A stretch of 64,000 nucleotides of DNA from an uncultured Flavobacteriaceae bacterium (GTDB lineage: Bacteria > Bacteroidota > Bacteroidia > Flavobacteriales > Flavobacteriaceae), in contig CANMSA010000005.1 of NCBI GenBank assembly GCA_947500385.1, positions 62,001 to 126,000 on the forward strand, in the 5' to 3' direction. The stretch's first letter is position 1. Every line of letters starts with the position of its first letter. The notes under the pieces were generated by a model. That model was not told the origin of the DNA and did no database searches. It worked only from the letters and a program-made list of their open reading frames with translations. A program made the position numbers and the translations under genes. Below are positions 8,361 to 17,253 of the stretch, one piece after another.

Positions 8361-9782
8361 ATGGAAAGTATCAGTATCTTCGACATGCTAAAAATAGGGG
8401 TTGGCCCTTCGAGTTCCCATACCCTCGGACCGTGGCGAGCGGCGCAACGTTGGATCAAGGAACTGAAGACCAATGGCTCGTTTGAAACGCTGTCGGCCGT
8501 GCAGGTCGATCTATACGGATCTCTTTCCCTAACAGGAAAAGGGCACGCGACCGATTACGCAGTACTGTTGGGTTTACACGGTGAAGATCCGGAAACAATA
8601 CCGACCGCCAACATCAATGGGATTATTAAGAATATCAAAGAGAGCGGAACACTGCTGCTGAATGGGGAACGTCAAATTCCCTTCAGCTTTGAGGACGACC
8701 TCGTCTTCAACAAAAAATTTCTTCCTTTTCACGCGAATGGCCTATCCTTTACGGCTATGGTGAAGGCTAAAAAACTGCGGTCTACCTTTTACTCCATAGG
8801 GGGTGGTTTTGTAGTAAAAGAGGAGCGAAAAAACGCCAAAAAGAACATCGATACCTTCAACACGTTTCCATACCCGATTCATAAGGGGGCAGATTTATTG
8901 ACCTACTGCAACGATACAGGCAAATCGGTTTCGGAAATTGTACTGGCAAATGAAAAATCGCTCTTATCGGAAACGGCAATCGATTTTCAACTTCGACGCA
9001 TATGGGACACGATGCTCGATTGTATGTATACCGGTTGCCACACGCAAGGTACGCTGCCGGGTGGACTCAATGTACGGCGGCGCGCACATGACATGCACGA
9101 AACCCTAAAAAGCGAATTGCCATACGACAATCCCAACGAGTGGTTGGAGACCATTCGAAAAACAACCGTAAAATTCAGACAAATTTTAAAATGGGTCAGC
9201 TGCTTCGCCTTGAGCGTAAATGAGATAAATGCCTCTTTAGGCCGCGTGGTTACCGCACCGACCAATGGAAGCGCAGGCGTTATCCCGGCCGTTTTAATGT
9301 ACTATTTGGTCATTGAAAACCACCAGGCCGGCTTTGCCGAAATAAAAAAGTTTTTACTGGTCGCAGGAGAAATCGGGAGTATTTTCAAAAAGGGAGCGAC
9401 CATTTCCGCAGCCATGGGCGGGTGCCAAGCAGAAATCGGGGTTTCGTCGGCCATGGCCGCGGCAGCCCTTTGCGAGTTATCGGGAGGTACTCCCGCACAG
9501 GTAATGATGGCAGCAGAAATTGCCATGGAACATCATTTGGGACTTACTTGTGACCCCATAGGAGGCTTGGTACAAATACCCTGCATCGAACGCAACTCTA
9601 TGGGCGCCATCAAAGCGATCAATGCGGCAGAACTTGCTTTGGACACCGACCCTGAAAATGCAAAGGTGCCTTTGGACAAGGTGGTGGATACCATGTGGAA
9701 AACGGCCAAGGACATGCATGCGAACTACAAAGAAACGTCCGAGGGCGGTTTGGCGGTGACGGTGGGACTGTCCGATTGTTAG
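8361..9782 (+). CDS. sdaA: L-serine ammonia-lyase, single-chain iron-sulfur type
   Basis: 473 residues, the usual length for one-chain L-serine dehydratases, which deaminate L-serine to pyruvate and ammonia using a [4Fe-4S] cluster. GVGPSSSHTLGPWRA (about 13-27) marks the start of the beta domain. TAPTNGSAGVIPAVLMYY (about 298-315) and AMGGCQAEIGVSSAMAA are alpha-domain motifs. Cys355, Cys397 and Cys408 have the spacing (42 and 11) of the three cluster ligands known for this family. The final residue is Cys473, matching the C-terminal Cys that occupies the active site in some family members. Cytosolic; probably autonomous, possibly under the Lrp regulator upstream. Confidence 0.96.
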   Translation: MESISIFDMLKIGVGPSSSHTLGPWRAAQRWIKELKTNGSFETLSAVQVDLYGSLSLTGKGHATDYAVLLGLHGEDPETIPTANINGIIKNIKESGTLLLNGERQIPFSFEDDLVFNKKFLPFHANGLSFTAMVKAKKLRSTFYSIGGGFVVKEERKNAKKNIDTFNTFPYPIHKGADLLTYCNDTGKSVSEIVLANEKSLLSETAIDFQLRRIWDTMLDCMYTGCHTQGTLPGGLNVRRRAHDMHETLKSELPYDNPNEWLETIRKTTVKFRQILKWVSCFALSVNEINASLGRVVTAPTNGSAGVIPAVLMYYLVIENHQAGFAEIKKFLLVAGEIGSIFKKGATISAAMGGCQAEIGVSSAMAAAALCELSGGTPAQVMMAAEIAMEHHLGLTCDPIGGLVQIPCIERNSMGAIKAINAAELALDTDPENAKVPLDKVVDTMWKTAKDMHANYKETSEGGLAVTVGLSDC

Positions 9783-9877
9783 GAATAGCCAATGGGCTAT
9801 CTATCGATACTACAAGGCATATAACGGCTCCTCCCCTCGGGTGCAAACAGCCACTGAGTTTAGAAAAATCGCATGGG

Positions 9878-10576
9878 TTAGGACAGTAATTTTCGTATGG
9901 TAGCCTTATAGGTCTGGCCTATGGGGATACGATGGTTTTCAAGTATAATTCTGTTGCCCTCTATGGTCTTTATATGCGCTTTGCTTACGATAAAGGATTT
10001 ATGACTTCGAATAAATTTAGCCGAAGGCAAAATACGTTCGAAATTAGAGATTTTCTCATGTGTTATCAGGGACTCATTTTCCAACACCACCTTACAATAA
10101 CTCCCTACGGATTCTACAAAAAGAAGTTCGTTCAAGGCTATTTGGTGGTGTTTTTTATCTCCTTTGACAAATATGCGTTCTGTCTGCGGCACCGCGGTAG
10201 ACGCGGGCACCTCCTTTTTAATTGATTCGTTGGTGGCTACCTTCTGTATTGCTTTAGCAAACCGTTCGAACGAAAACGGTTTTAAAAGGTAATCGGTTAC
10301 ACTTAGCTCGTACCCTTCCAACGCATATTCTTCATAGGCAGAGGTGATAATTACTTTTGGGGGCATTCGGAGCATCTTAATAAATTCCAAGCCCGGAATT
10401 TTGGGCATATTAATATCCAAGAACATCAACGCAACATCATTTGTACGCAAAAACTCCATCGCTTCCATGGCACTATAGCAGTTGTGCATCAGCTTTAAAT
10501 GCGAAAATTCATTGGCAAAACCTTGGATAATGCGATGCGCTATAGGCTCATCATCGACAATAATATACGGTATCAT
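9878..10576 (-). CDS. LytTR response regulator (first pair)
   Basis: 232 residues. The receiver domain (1-115) has the acidic pair VDDE at 7-10, phosphoacceptor Asp54 (MFLDINMP) and Lys99 (LLKP). The LytTR DNA-binding domain covers about 130-232 (IFVKGDKKHHQIALNELLFVE, cut here after LFVE; RSHKSFIVSKAHI). The gene starts one base into the stop codon of its histidine kinase (TAATG), so the two are coupled. The pair is divergent from the ABC/M1 operon at 11723, which is its most likely target by position. It converges on sdaA, 95 bases away. Confidence 0.93.
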   Translation of the reverse strand: MIPYIIVDDEPIAHRIIQGFANEFSHLKLMHNCYSAMEAMEFLRTNDVALMFLDINMPKIPGLEFIKMLRMPPKVIITSAYEEYALEGYELSVTDYLLKPFSFERFAKAIQKVATNESIKKEVPASTAVPQTERIFVKGDKKHHQIALNELLFVESVGSYCKVVLENESLITHEKISNFERILPSAKFIRSHKSFIVSKAHIKTIEGNRIILENHRIPIGQTYKATIRKLLS

Positions 10577-11604
10577 TAGGCTAAATTTAAGGATAATTCC
10601 GCTCTGTACACCCCCTCGTATCGTGATAGGCTAAGTTGGTGTTTTGCTGGAAACAACAATTCCAAACGCCTTCGTAAATTAACCAATCCGATCCCCTGCT
10701 GCTCGTTACGCGATTGATCATAGTTGTTTTCTACCACAAAATCCAATAGCTTTTTAGTGGTCGTAATCCGAAGTTTGATCCAAGCCTTAGAATCTAGTTT
10801 TTCAGCGCCGTGTTTAAACGCATTCTCCAATAGATTAATTAGCAATAAGGGAGGAATCTCAAGATGGGGATCTTCAATATTGGTTTCAAAGGAGAGCGTA
10901 AGCTTGTTGTGATATCGGATCGAATGCAAATCATTATAGTTCTCCAAAAATTGCAATTCGTCTTTTAAAAACACCTTCGGTTTTTTACCATCGTAAATAG
11001 TATACCGCATCATTTCTGACAATTTCAAAAGCATTTTTGGCGTCTCCTTGGACTGTTCTATCGCAAGACCGTATAAATTATTAAGGGTATTAAAAAAGAA
11101 ATGGGGATTCACTTGGGCCCGAAGCAAGGATAGCTCAGAGTGCAGCCTTTCATTTTTTAACTCTCGAATGGTCTTTATTTTCTCGTAGACCCATGAAAAA
11201 ATCAAGTACGCGAGTACCAAAAATAGGATACCCATCAACATCAATGGCAAGCTGCGAACGGCATCATTGATTGTAAACTGAATAATGGCCACAACCAACA
11301 GTACCAATAAAAAAATAGATTTTTCGTATCGCACGGCAAACAATTCCTTATGGATATAATCCGTTGTTTTGGAAACAATAAAATACAGAGCGTATCCCGT
11401 ACTAATGATAATAGAGATAACATTCGGACTTAATACGATAAGACCAAACCCGACCACCCCTAGGACCAATATAAAGAGGCTGAGTAAAAAAAGTTTCGAC
11501 CGTATGAGTTTCATAAGGCAAAGAACGTCATAAAAGGAATCTCGACCATTCATTTTTAACAAACCACTCGATTTCTTCAATGAACGGGTGCTTTTTTGAA
11601 ACAA
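10576..11604 (-). CDS. LytS-type sensor histidine kinase (first pair)
   Basis: 342 residues from the longest start. Several membrane segments lie between residues about 37 and 140, followed by the His_kinase domain of the LytS/YpdA class with phospho-acceptor His168 in NPHFFFNTLNNLYGLAIE, and an ATPase part with the N-box NLLENAFKHG. The true start may be an internal ATG at 11553 (MNGRDSF, with the A-rich leader GTTAAAA) or at 11514 (MKLIRSK); the first 17 residues look non-essential. There is no large extracellular sensor domain, so it probably senses within the membrane or through a partner such as the neighbouring transporter. Confidence 0.9.
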   Translation of the reverse strand: MFQKSTRSLKKSSGLLKMNGRDSFYDVLCLMKLIRSKLFLLSLFILVLGVVGFGLIVLSPNVISIIISTGYALYFIVSKTTDYIHKELFAVRYEKSIFLLVLLVVAIIQFTINDAVRSLPLMLMGILFLVLAYLIFSWVYEKIKTIRELKNERLHSELSLLRAQVNPHFFFNTLNNLYGLAIEQSKETPKMLLKLSEMMRYTIYDGKKPKVFLKDELQFLENYNDLHSIRYHNKLTLSFETNIEDPHLEIPPLLLINLLENAFKHGAEKLDSKAWIKLRITTTKKLLDFVVENNYDQSRNEQQGIGLVNLRRRLELLFPAKHQLSLSRYEGVYRAELSLNLA

Positions 11605-11666
11605 AACAGCTTCGTTCGATTTTCAACCCTATTGATAGCGACAAAAAGCAAGTTGATCAAATAAGT

Positions 11667-11697
11667 TTTGCAAGGTTTCTTTATAAAAATAGGTTTG
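11667..11697 (+). promoter_or_regulatory. consensus Bacteroidota promoter of the ABC/M1 operon
   Basis: TTTG at 11667-11670, exactly 19 bases, then TAGGTTTG at 11690-11697. Both elements and the spacing match the known Bacteroidota sigma-ABfr consensus. Transcription would start near 11703, leaving about 20 bases before the ATG at 11723. It is the best promoter match I found in the window. Confidence 0.75.
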
Positions 11698-11722
11698 CAT
11701 TGTAATCTTTAAAAACAATCAT

Positions 11723-12616
11723 ATGAATACATTGGAAATCAACTCCCTGGTGAAGGAGTATACAAACGGAACTATTGCATTAAACGGGGTGCAGCTAAGA
11801 ATCACCAATGGCATGTTCGGCTTATTAGGACCCAATGGTGCTGGCAAATCGACCTTAATGCGCACCATTGCAGGACTTCAGCTACCTTCAAGCGGTTCGA
11901 TAGTTTTTAACGGCCATGATATCACAAAAGACCCACAAAAGATTCGGGAACATTTGGGGTATCTCCCGCAAGAATTTGGGGTATACCCCAGAATTTCAGC
12001 CTACCAACTCTTGGAGCATATCGCTATTTTGAAAGGGGTCCTGAACAAGGGGGAACGCACACAACAGATTACCGCACTCCTACAAAAAACAAATTTATAC
12101 GACTACAGAAAAAAGAATGTAAACACGTTTTCAGGCGGCATGCGGCGGCGTTTTGGAATCGCACAAGCCTTGCTCGGCAACCCTAAAATAATCATGGTCG
12201 ACGAACCAACGGCAGGTCTTGACCCTGAAGAGCGCAATCGCTTCTTTGATGTGTTATCGGAGGTCTCATCATCTATTATTGTTTTGTTATCTACCCATAT
12301 TGTTGAGGATGTACGGGTGTTATGTTCCGATATGGCCATCCTGCATGGAGGGCTCATTCTAGAGCAGGGCAACCCAAAACATCTTATCGAACAACTAGAA
12401 GGGCATATTTGGCGAACCCCCGTGACCAAACAAAAGCTCCACACCCTTAAAAACACCCATAATGTTATTTCTACCAGGCTTTCGGCGGGAAAGACCAATG
12501 CCTACGTATTCTCAAATGAGACGCTATCGACCGATTTTGAATCGGTTCCCACAGACCTGGAGCACGTATACTTCCACACCTTAAAAACCGCAAAAACCAA
12601 TCGCTATGCTGCCTAA
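11723..12616 (+). CDS. ABC transporter ATP-binding protein (partner of the M1-fused permease)
   Basis: 297 residues. Walker A GPNGAGKST at 36-44, Q-loop YLPQEFG (about 80-86), signature FSGGMRRR at 136-143, Walker B IIMVDEPTAGLD with Asp160-Glu161, and switch His192 (LSTHIVED). The Phe-Ser-Gly-Gly-Met signature is common among ATPases paired with ABC-2 permeases. The C-terminal 60 residues are a family-specific tail. Its stop lies 11 bases inside the permease-M1 gene, so the two are translationally coupled and form one transporter. Confidence 0.94.
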   Translation: MNTLEINSLVKEYTNGTIALNGVQLRITNGMFGLLGPNGAGKSTLMRTIAGLQLPSSGSIVFNGHDITKDPQKIREHLGYLPQEFGVYPRISAYQLLEHIAILKGVLNKGERTQQITALLQKTNLYDYRKKNVNTFSGGMRRRFGIAQALLGNPKIIMVDEPTAGLDPEERNRFFDVLSEVSSSIIVLLSTHIVEDVRVLCSDMAILHGGLILEQGNPKHLIEQLEGHIWRTPVTKQKLHTLKNTHNVISTRLSAGKTNAYVFSNETLSTDFESVPTDLEHVYFHTLKTAKTNRYAA

Positions 12617-15600
12617 ACTCGTTTCTTTCGAATGGAGGTTCCATATCAAACAACCTTCCTATATCTTGTTTTCCCTTCTCTTTTTTCTGGGCGGCCTATA
12701 CTTTGGCCTACAAGATGGCGCAATACACCCCGACAATGCCTATAACCTACATCTATTCGTAGGTATGATAAGCCTTGCCGCTGTTTTTCAAATCGTGTTT
12801 CAAACCGCTTATACCTTGTTCAGGGATTTAAATGCGAATGCAACACAATACATACACACCACGGCTGTGGGGAAGGGTCAGTTCCTAATAAGCCGATTCA
12901 TAGGTATCTTCTCAACGGCCACACTTTCTTCTTTGTGCTATGTACTAGGGCTCTTACTTTCGGTTACTATCGATATTTTTTCCATACACCCAGATGGCCC
13001 TATAACACTCTTACGCTTTGTAAGGCCGTGGTTGGTGATCGTAGTTCCGAATATCTTTATCATTTGTAGTATGCTCTTCTTGATTGCCGTGATTAGCAAA
13101 AAAATGCCCGTTGTTTTCATCGTTGGCTTTGTGCTTTTCGCATCTTTTTGGATACATAATGGGTACATAGGGTCGCCCATTGGAGGAGGGCGCTTGGTCG
13201 TACCCCAGGAAGCGATCCACACCGCGGCGCTTTCGGATATGTTCGGTCTTTGCGCCTCCCATGCCCAAACACAATTTTGGACGCCATTGCAAAAAAGCTC
13301 ACAGCTTCTTTCCTTAAACGGACTGCTTCTTTTCAACAGATTGCTATGGATAGGTACTGCCTTCGTATGTCTTCTTGTTTCCTATGTATGTTTTTCATTC
13401 CGCGTAACAACACGAAAAGTAAATGGTATGAGATTGCGCATACGTTTCCAAACAAAACGGGGCGGGAAGAAAGAAAAAAAGCTTCCGAAACTATCCTACT
13501 TCCCCATATTTACCGAAAAGAAATCATTCCTTGCCAAGGTCGGTGAGTTTGTCACCTTGGTAAAGACAGACTTTACAACGACCTTGTTTAGCAGAACATT
13601 CCTTTTGCTGGCACTGGGTTGGACCGTTATCCTATTTATGGCAATTAGTCACAATCTAAACGGGCAAGAAGTATATGGGAACACCCTGCCCACCACGGGT
13701 CTCATCGTTGGCCTTATCTTGGAACCCCTCTCCTATCTCGGGTTATTCTTAATGATTTTTTACGCCGGAGAGCTCGTTTGGAATTCAAGAAAGCATCGAT
13801 TTCATGAAATTCTTGATAGTACCCCGGCAAAAAACGAATTGCTTTTAGGAGCGAAGTATACCGCACTTTTTCTGATACCGATAACCCTTATAGTCTTGGC
13901 AATCCTAATCGGGTTGGCATTTCAATTGCTATCGGGATACACCGCTATCGACTTCTCACTTTACTTGAGTATTTTCTATTATGGTGGTACTTCCTTGCTG
14001 ATCTACGGCATCCTTTCTATATGTATTCAGCAGCTATCGACCCATAAATATTTGGGCATGCTAACAAGTCTCATTATAATCTACGGAGCCGCCAATGTAT
14101 TGCCGCTTTTCGGTATAGACCATCCCCTTGGGCAACTTTTTAACCTTCCAAAAATAGGAGAAGGGTATTCTTCCTTTATCGGTTTTGGATCACAAGGAGC
14201 GCTATTCAATCGGTTTAGTTTGCTCTGGATCACCGTAGCTTTGCTTGTAGCCTTCATTAGTTTTAAGGTCTTTAAACGCAATAGTGAATTGGTACTGAAA
14301 GAACAATTACAGAAGTTGTTGCAATTATGGAGTCCTATCCAACGGATTTTAGTGGGCATTTTTGTACTGGTCATCTGCATTTCTGCGGGCCTTATCGAAC
14401 ATGATCTTCGAAAAGACACGACATTAACTGGTCAAAACGAACTTCTAAATTTCAGGGAACTGTATGAAAAACGGTATAAGCCATTGTCCAAACTTCACAT
14501 GCCCGCAATTACTGATATTAAAACCAAGGTGCAGTTATTCCCAAAAAGCAGGTCATACCAGGTCATAGGGGATTACACCTTCAAAAACATTGCTACAAAG
14601 CCTATTGACACTATTGTTCTTACGGCACGTCATAAGATAGATTCGCTGGCAATACAGGGAGCGCGAACACTGCGGCGGGATCTTGCCTCCATAGATGCTC
14701 GCATCATGGTACTAACACCTCCCATGCAACCGGGGGAAAGTAGACAGATGCACTTTAAAACCATTAAAAAAGTAGGTGTCTTCGAAACACAAAGAGATAT
14801 ATTACAAAATGGAACCTATCTTCGAAACAGCACCTTCGAACCTCGTTTTGGGTATCAAAAAGCCTTGGAAATTACCACTCTATCGGAACGAAAAAAACGG
14901 GGGTTGCCAGAGGATCGAGAATCGGAGTTTATCGAAAATGACTTACGGACACATCCAAAGCAAGCGTTTGAAACCTGGGTAACAACGGACAAAGGACAAA
15001 TCGCCATCGCCCCGGGAAAATTGCTCGATACCTTACAAATAGGCAATCGCATGCAATACCATTACAAATCGACCCAAAAAACCGACAACAACCTTTCCTA
15101 CTTTTCAGCTTCCTATAAGAAACAAACGGTGCACTTTAAAGGCATAACGATCGAAGCCTATTTTCTTCCCGAACATAACGCCAATATTACGGCCCTTCTA
15201 AAAGCCGCGGTCAAGACCTTGGAGTATGGTACCGCCCATTTTGGCGATTACCCATTGGATCATCTAAGGATTGCGGAAGTACCCTCGCATTGGAAATTTG
15301 GAGGTCATGCCCTACCCGGAACCATCGCGCTTCAAGAACGCTTTTTTACCCAAGACGATGAAGATCCGCTGAAAGGAATCAATCAACTTACCCGGGTGGT
15401 TATTCATGAGATAGGACATCAATGGTTCGGTCATCAAATGGCCCCTGCTCCCGGTCCGGGAGGGAACATGCTCAATGAAACAATGGCAAACTATGTGGAA
15501 GCACAGGTGTTGGAAGGTTTGTACGGGAAAACTATGGTACGACAGTTGGCCAATTTCAATCGCCGAAGGTATTTTGCCTTCCGCTCTTCATCCGAAACGG

Positions 15601-16172
15601 AAGAGCCCACCCTTCATAAGGTCGCCAATGAAACCTATGTAGCCTATAGAAAGGGATTTCTGGCCATGCAGTCCCTAAAGGAACTTATAGGAGAAAAACG
15701 ATTGAACCAATGTTTAAAAATGCTCATCGAAAACCACCATGTAGAACAGTCGGCAAGCGCTGAAGATTTTCTGAACCTCCTGAAAGAAAATGCCAGTCAA
15801 CATGAAATTGCCTTAATTTCCGACTGGTTCGAAAACAGGTATCAGTATGCCATTAAAGGAGCGCTCCTCTCGATCAACAACCACGCACAAACCCATGCGA
15901 TAGCCATTAAGGTAACGGCCAATCGTTTCCAAACGAACCCAGCGGGAATAGAACAAGAAGTTCCGATCAATGAGTCAATAACTGTCGGGTTCTATCAAAA
16001 AGATCCTGCCGATCCAACGGCGCGGCCTTATTTTAAAAAAATAAGGTTATCCAAACGGGTACAAGAAATCACATTTCAATTGAAAACACTGCCCAACTAT
16101 GTTGTATTGGACCCTATGATTACTCGTTTGGACAAAGACATACAAGACAATCTAATTGTCATTGAGCACTAA
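12606..16172 (+). CDS. ABC permease fused to a periplasmic M1 family aminopeptidase
   Basis: 1188 residues. Residues about 1-600 hold two ABC-2-like membrane halves with about twelve hydrophobic segments and a charged linker near 280-310. Residues about 620-1188 form an M1 peptidase. HEIGH at 934-938 is followed by Glu958 in NETMANYVE (third zinc ligand), and GGHALPG stands in the exopeptidase-loop position. The catalytic set is complete, in contrast to the M1-like lipoprotein at 463-3045. The peptidase is expected on the periplasmic side and the ATPase at 11723 should power the permease. This fusion type is known in Bacteroidota, but its substrate is not, as far as I know. Roles in peptide export with trimming, or in defence against peptides, are inference. 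Confidence 0.92.
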   Translation: MLPKLVSFEWRFHIKQPSYILFSLLFFLGGLYFGLQDGAIHPDNAYNLHLFVGMISLAAVFQIVFQTAYTLFRDLNANATQYIHTTAVGKGQFLISRFIGIFSTATLSSLCYVLGLLLSVTIDIFSIHPDGPITLLRFVRPWLVIVVPNIFIICSMLFLIAVISKKMPVVFIVGFVLFASFWIHNGYIGSPIGGGRLVVPQEAIHTAALSDMFGLCASHAQTQFWTPLQKSSQLLSLNGLLLFNRLLWIGTAFVCLLVSYVCFSFRVTTRKVNGMRLRIRFQTKRGGKKEKKLPKLSYFPIFTEKKSFLAKVGEFVTLVKTDFTTTLFSRTFLLLALGWTVILFMAISHNLNGQEVYGNTLPTTGLIVGLILEPLSYLGLFLMIFYAGELVWNSRKHRFHEILDSTPAKNELLLGAKYTALFLIPITLIVLAILIGLAFQLLSGYTAIDFSLYLSIFYYGGTSLLIYGILSICIQQLSTHKYLGMLTSLIIIYGAANVLPLFGIDHPLGQLFNLPKIGEGYSSFIGFGSQGALFNRFSLLWITVALLVAFISFKVFKRNSELVLKEQLQKLLQLWSPIQRILVGIFVLVICISAGLIEHDLRKDTTLTGQNELLNFRELYEKRYKPLSKLHMPAITDIKTKVQLFPKSRSYQVIGDYTFKNIATKPIDTIVLTARHKIDSLAIQGARTLRRDLASIDARIMVLTPPMQPGESRQMHFKTIKKVGVFETQRDILQNGTYLRNSTFEPRFGYQKALEITTLSERKKRGLPEDRESEFIENDLRTHPKQAFETWVTTDKGQIAIAPGKLLDTLQIGNRMQYHYKSTQKTDNNLSYFSASYKKQTVHFKGITIEAYFLPEHNANITALLKAAVKTLEYGTAHFGDYPLDHLRIAEVPSHWKFGGHALPGTIALQERFFTQDDEDPLKGINQLTRVVIHEIGHQWFGHQMAPAPGPGGNMLNETMANYVEAQVLEGLYGKTMVRQLANFNRRRYFAFRSSSETEEPTLHKVANETYVAYRKGFLAMQSLKELIGEKRLNQCLKMLIENHHVEQSASAEDFLNLLKENASQHEIALISDWFENRYQYAIKGALLSINNHAQTHAIAIKVTANRFQTNPAGIEQEVPINESITVGFYQKDPADPTARPYFKKIRLSKRVQEITFQLKTLPNYVVLDPMITRLDKDIQDNLIVIEH

Positions 16173-16193
16173 AACCAATCTAAAAAAAGTAAA

Positions 16194-17201
16194 ATGAAAA
16201 CAATTATAATTCTCATAAACATCCTCCTGATCACCTTCTGCAACCCGCTACTTTCTCAAAAGCCCCCTAAAAAGGAGTTGGTAACCCCTTTCGGGTTTAA
16301 AGAACATAACCTTGTGACACCAAATGACACTATTCATTACTACAGTTTTCAAAAGAATCCTGAAAACACGGTCAAAGGCCTCGTGGTGTATGTACAAGGA
16401 AGTGATCCCAGTCCGCAATTTTTTTATCAGCTGAAGGAAGGGAAGGTACTACCCGGTGCTTGGATAAAGAGTGATTACAAGCGTATTCCGGATGACCACA
16501 TGTACATCATAGTTGAAAAGACCGGGTTCGAAGGGGTCTTTGAAATGAAGGACACCCATATTCCTGCGAAGTACCATCGGAAAAATTCACTGCACCATCG
16601 CGTTTCAAGAATCAGTGCCGTTATTACATTTCTTCATCAACAATATTCACCACAAAAACTGATCGTATACGGCCATTCGGAAGGAGCTCCCGTAGCTGCA
16701 AAGCTAGCCACGCTAAACAATCATATCACCCATTTGGGCTTCTGGGCGGGCAATGTGCTACCAGACTTCTTTGATTTTGCCCTACAAAGCCGTATTGCCT
16801 TTTACAAGGGAACGCAGACTGACCTGGAGAGCCAAGAAAGTGTTCATGAGGCCATTGACTATTTTTCAAAAGTTGTTGCAAAAGATACTTCGAGTAGTGC
16901 GGTCGATGATTTTGGATATACCAATAAAAGATGGTGGAGTTATGCGGAGCCGCCCATTAATTATTTGATTCAACTTACCATTCCCGTGTACGTTCAGGTT
17001 GGCACGCAAGATCAAAGTGCGCCCATTGAAAGTTCTTATCTCATCCCATTAGAATTTGCACGTCTGGGAAAGAAAAACCTAACCTACAAGGTTTGCCAAG
17101 GGTGCGATCATGGTTTCTCCGAAACCTTGCCCAACGGCTCCAAAAGAAAGCATTGGGATACGGTTTTCGATACTTTTTTAAAATGGACCTCAGTTAAATA
17201 A
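16194..17201 (+). CDS. secreted alpha/beta hydrolase
   Basis: 335 residues with a signal peptide (MKTIIILINILLITFC, cleaved near LLSQ). The nucleophile elbow is GHSEG with Ser162. A probable acid lies in VGTQDQSAP (about Asp269) and the catalytic His in CDHGFSE near residue 310. LVVYVQGSDPSPQFFY gives the strand and oxyanion region. It resembles periplasmic esterases or peptidases of the dienelactone-hydrolase/S9-like group, but the substrate is unknown. It is 21 bases after the permease-M1 gene, so it is part of the same operon and may act on the same periplasmic substrate. Confidence 0.87.
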   Translation: MKTIIILINILLITFCNPLLSQKPPKKELVTPFGFKEHNLVTPNDTIHYYSFQKNPENTVKGLVVYVQGSDPSPQFFYQLKEGKVLPGAWIKSDYKRIPDDHMYIIVEKTGFEGVFEMKDTHIPAKYHRKNSLHHRVSRISAVITFLHQQYSPQKLIVYGHSEGAPVAAKLATLNNHITHLGFWAGNVLPDFFDFALQSRIAFYKGTQTDLESQESVHEAIDYFSKVVAKDTSSSAVDDFGYTNKRWWSYAEPPINYLIQLTIPVYVQVGTQDQSAPIESSYLIPLEFARLGKKNLTYKVCQGCDHGFSETLPNGSKRKHWDTVFDTFLKWTSVK

Positions 17202-17253
17202 ACAGGATGTTAAAAAGCGGCCCTTTGAAAAGAACAAGATGACCGAGAACGAA

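Noticed and set aside
9785-9800. Hairpin ATAGCC-AATG-GGCTAT right after the sdaA stop, as a terminator
   Set aside because: The stem is only six pairs and no T run follows, so it is not listed as a terminator.
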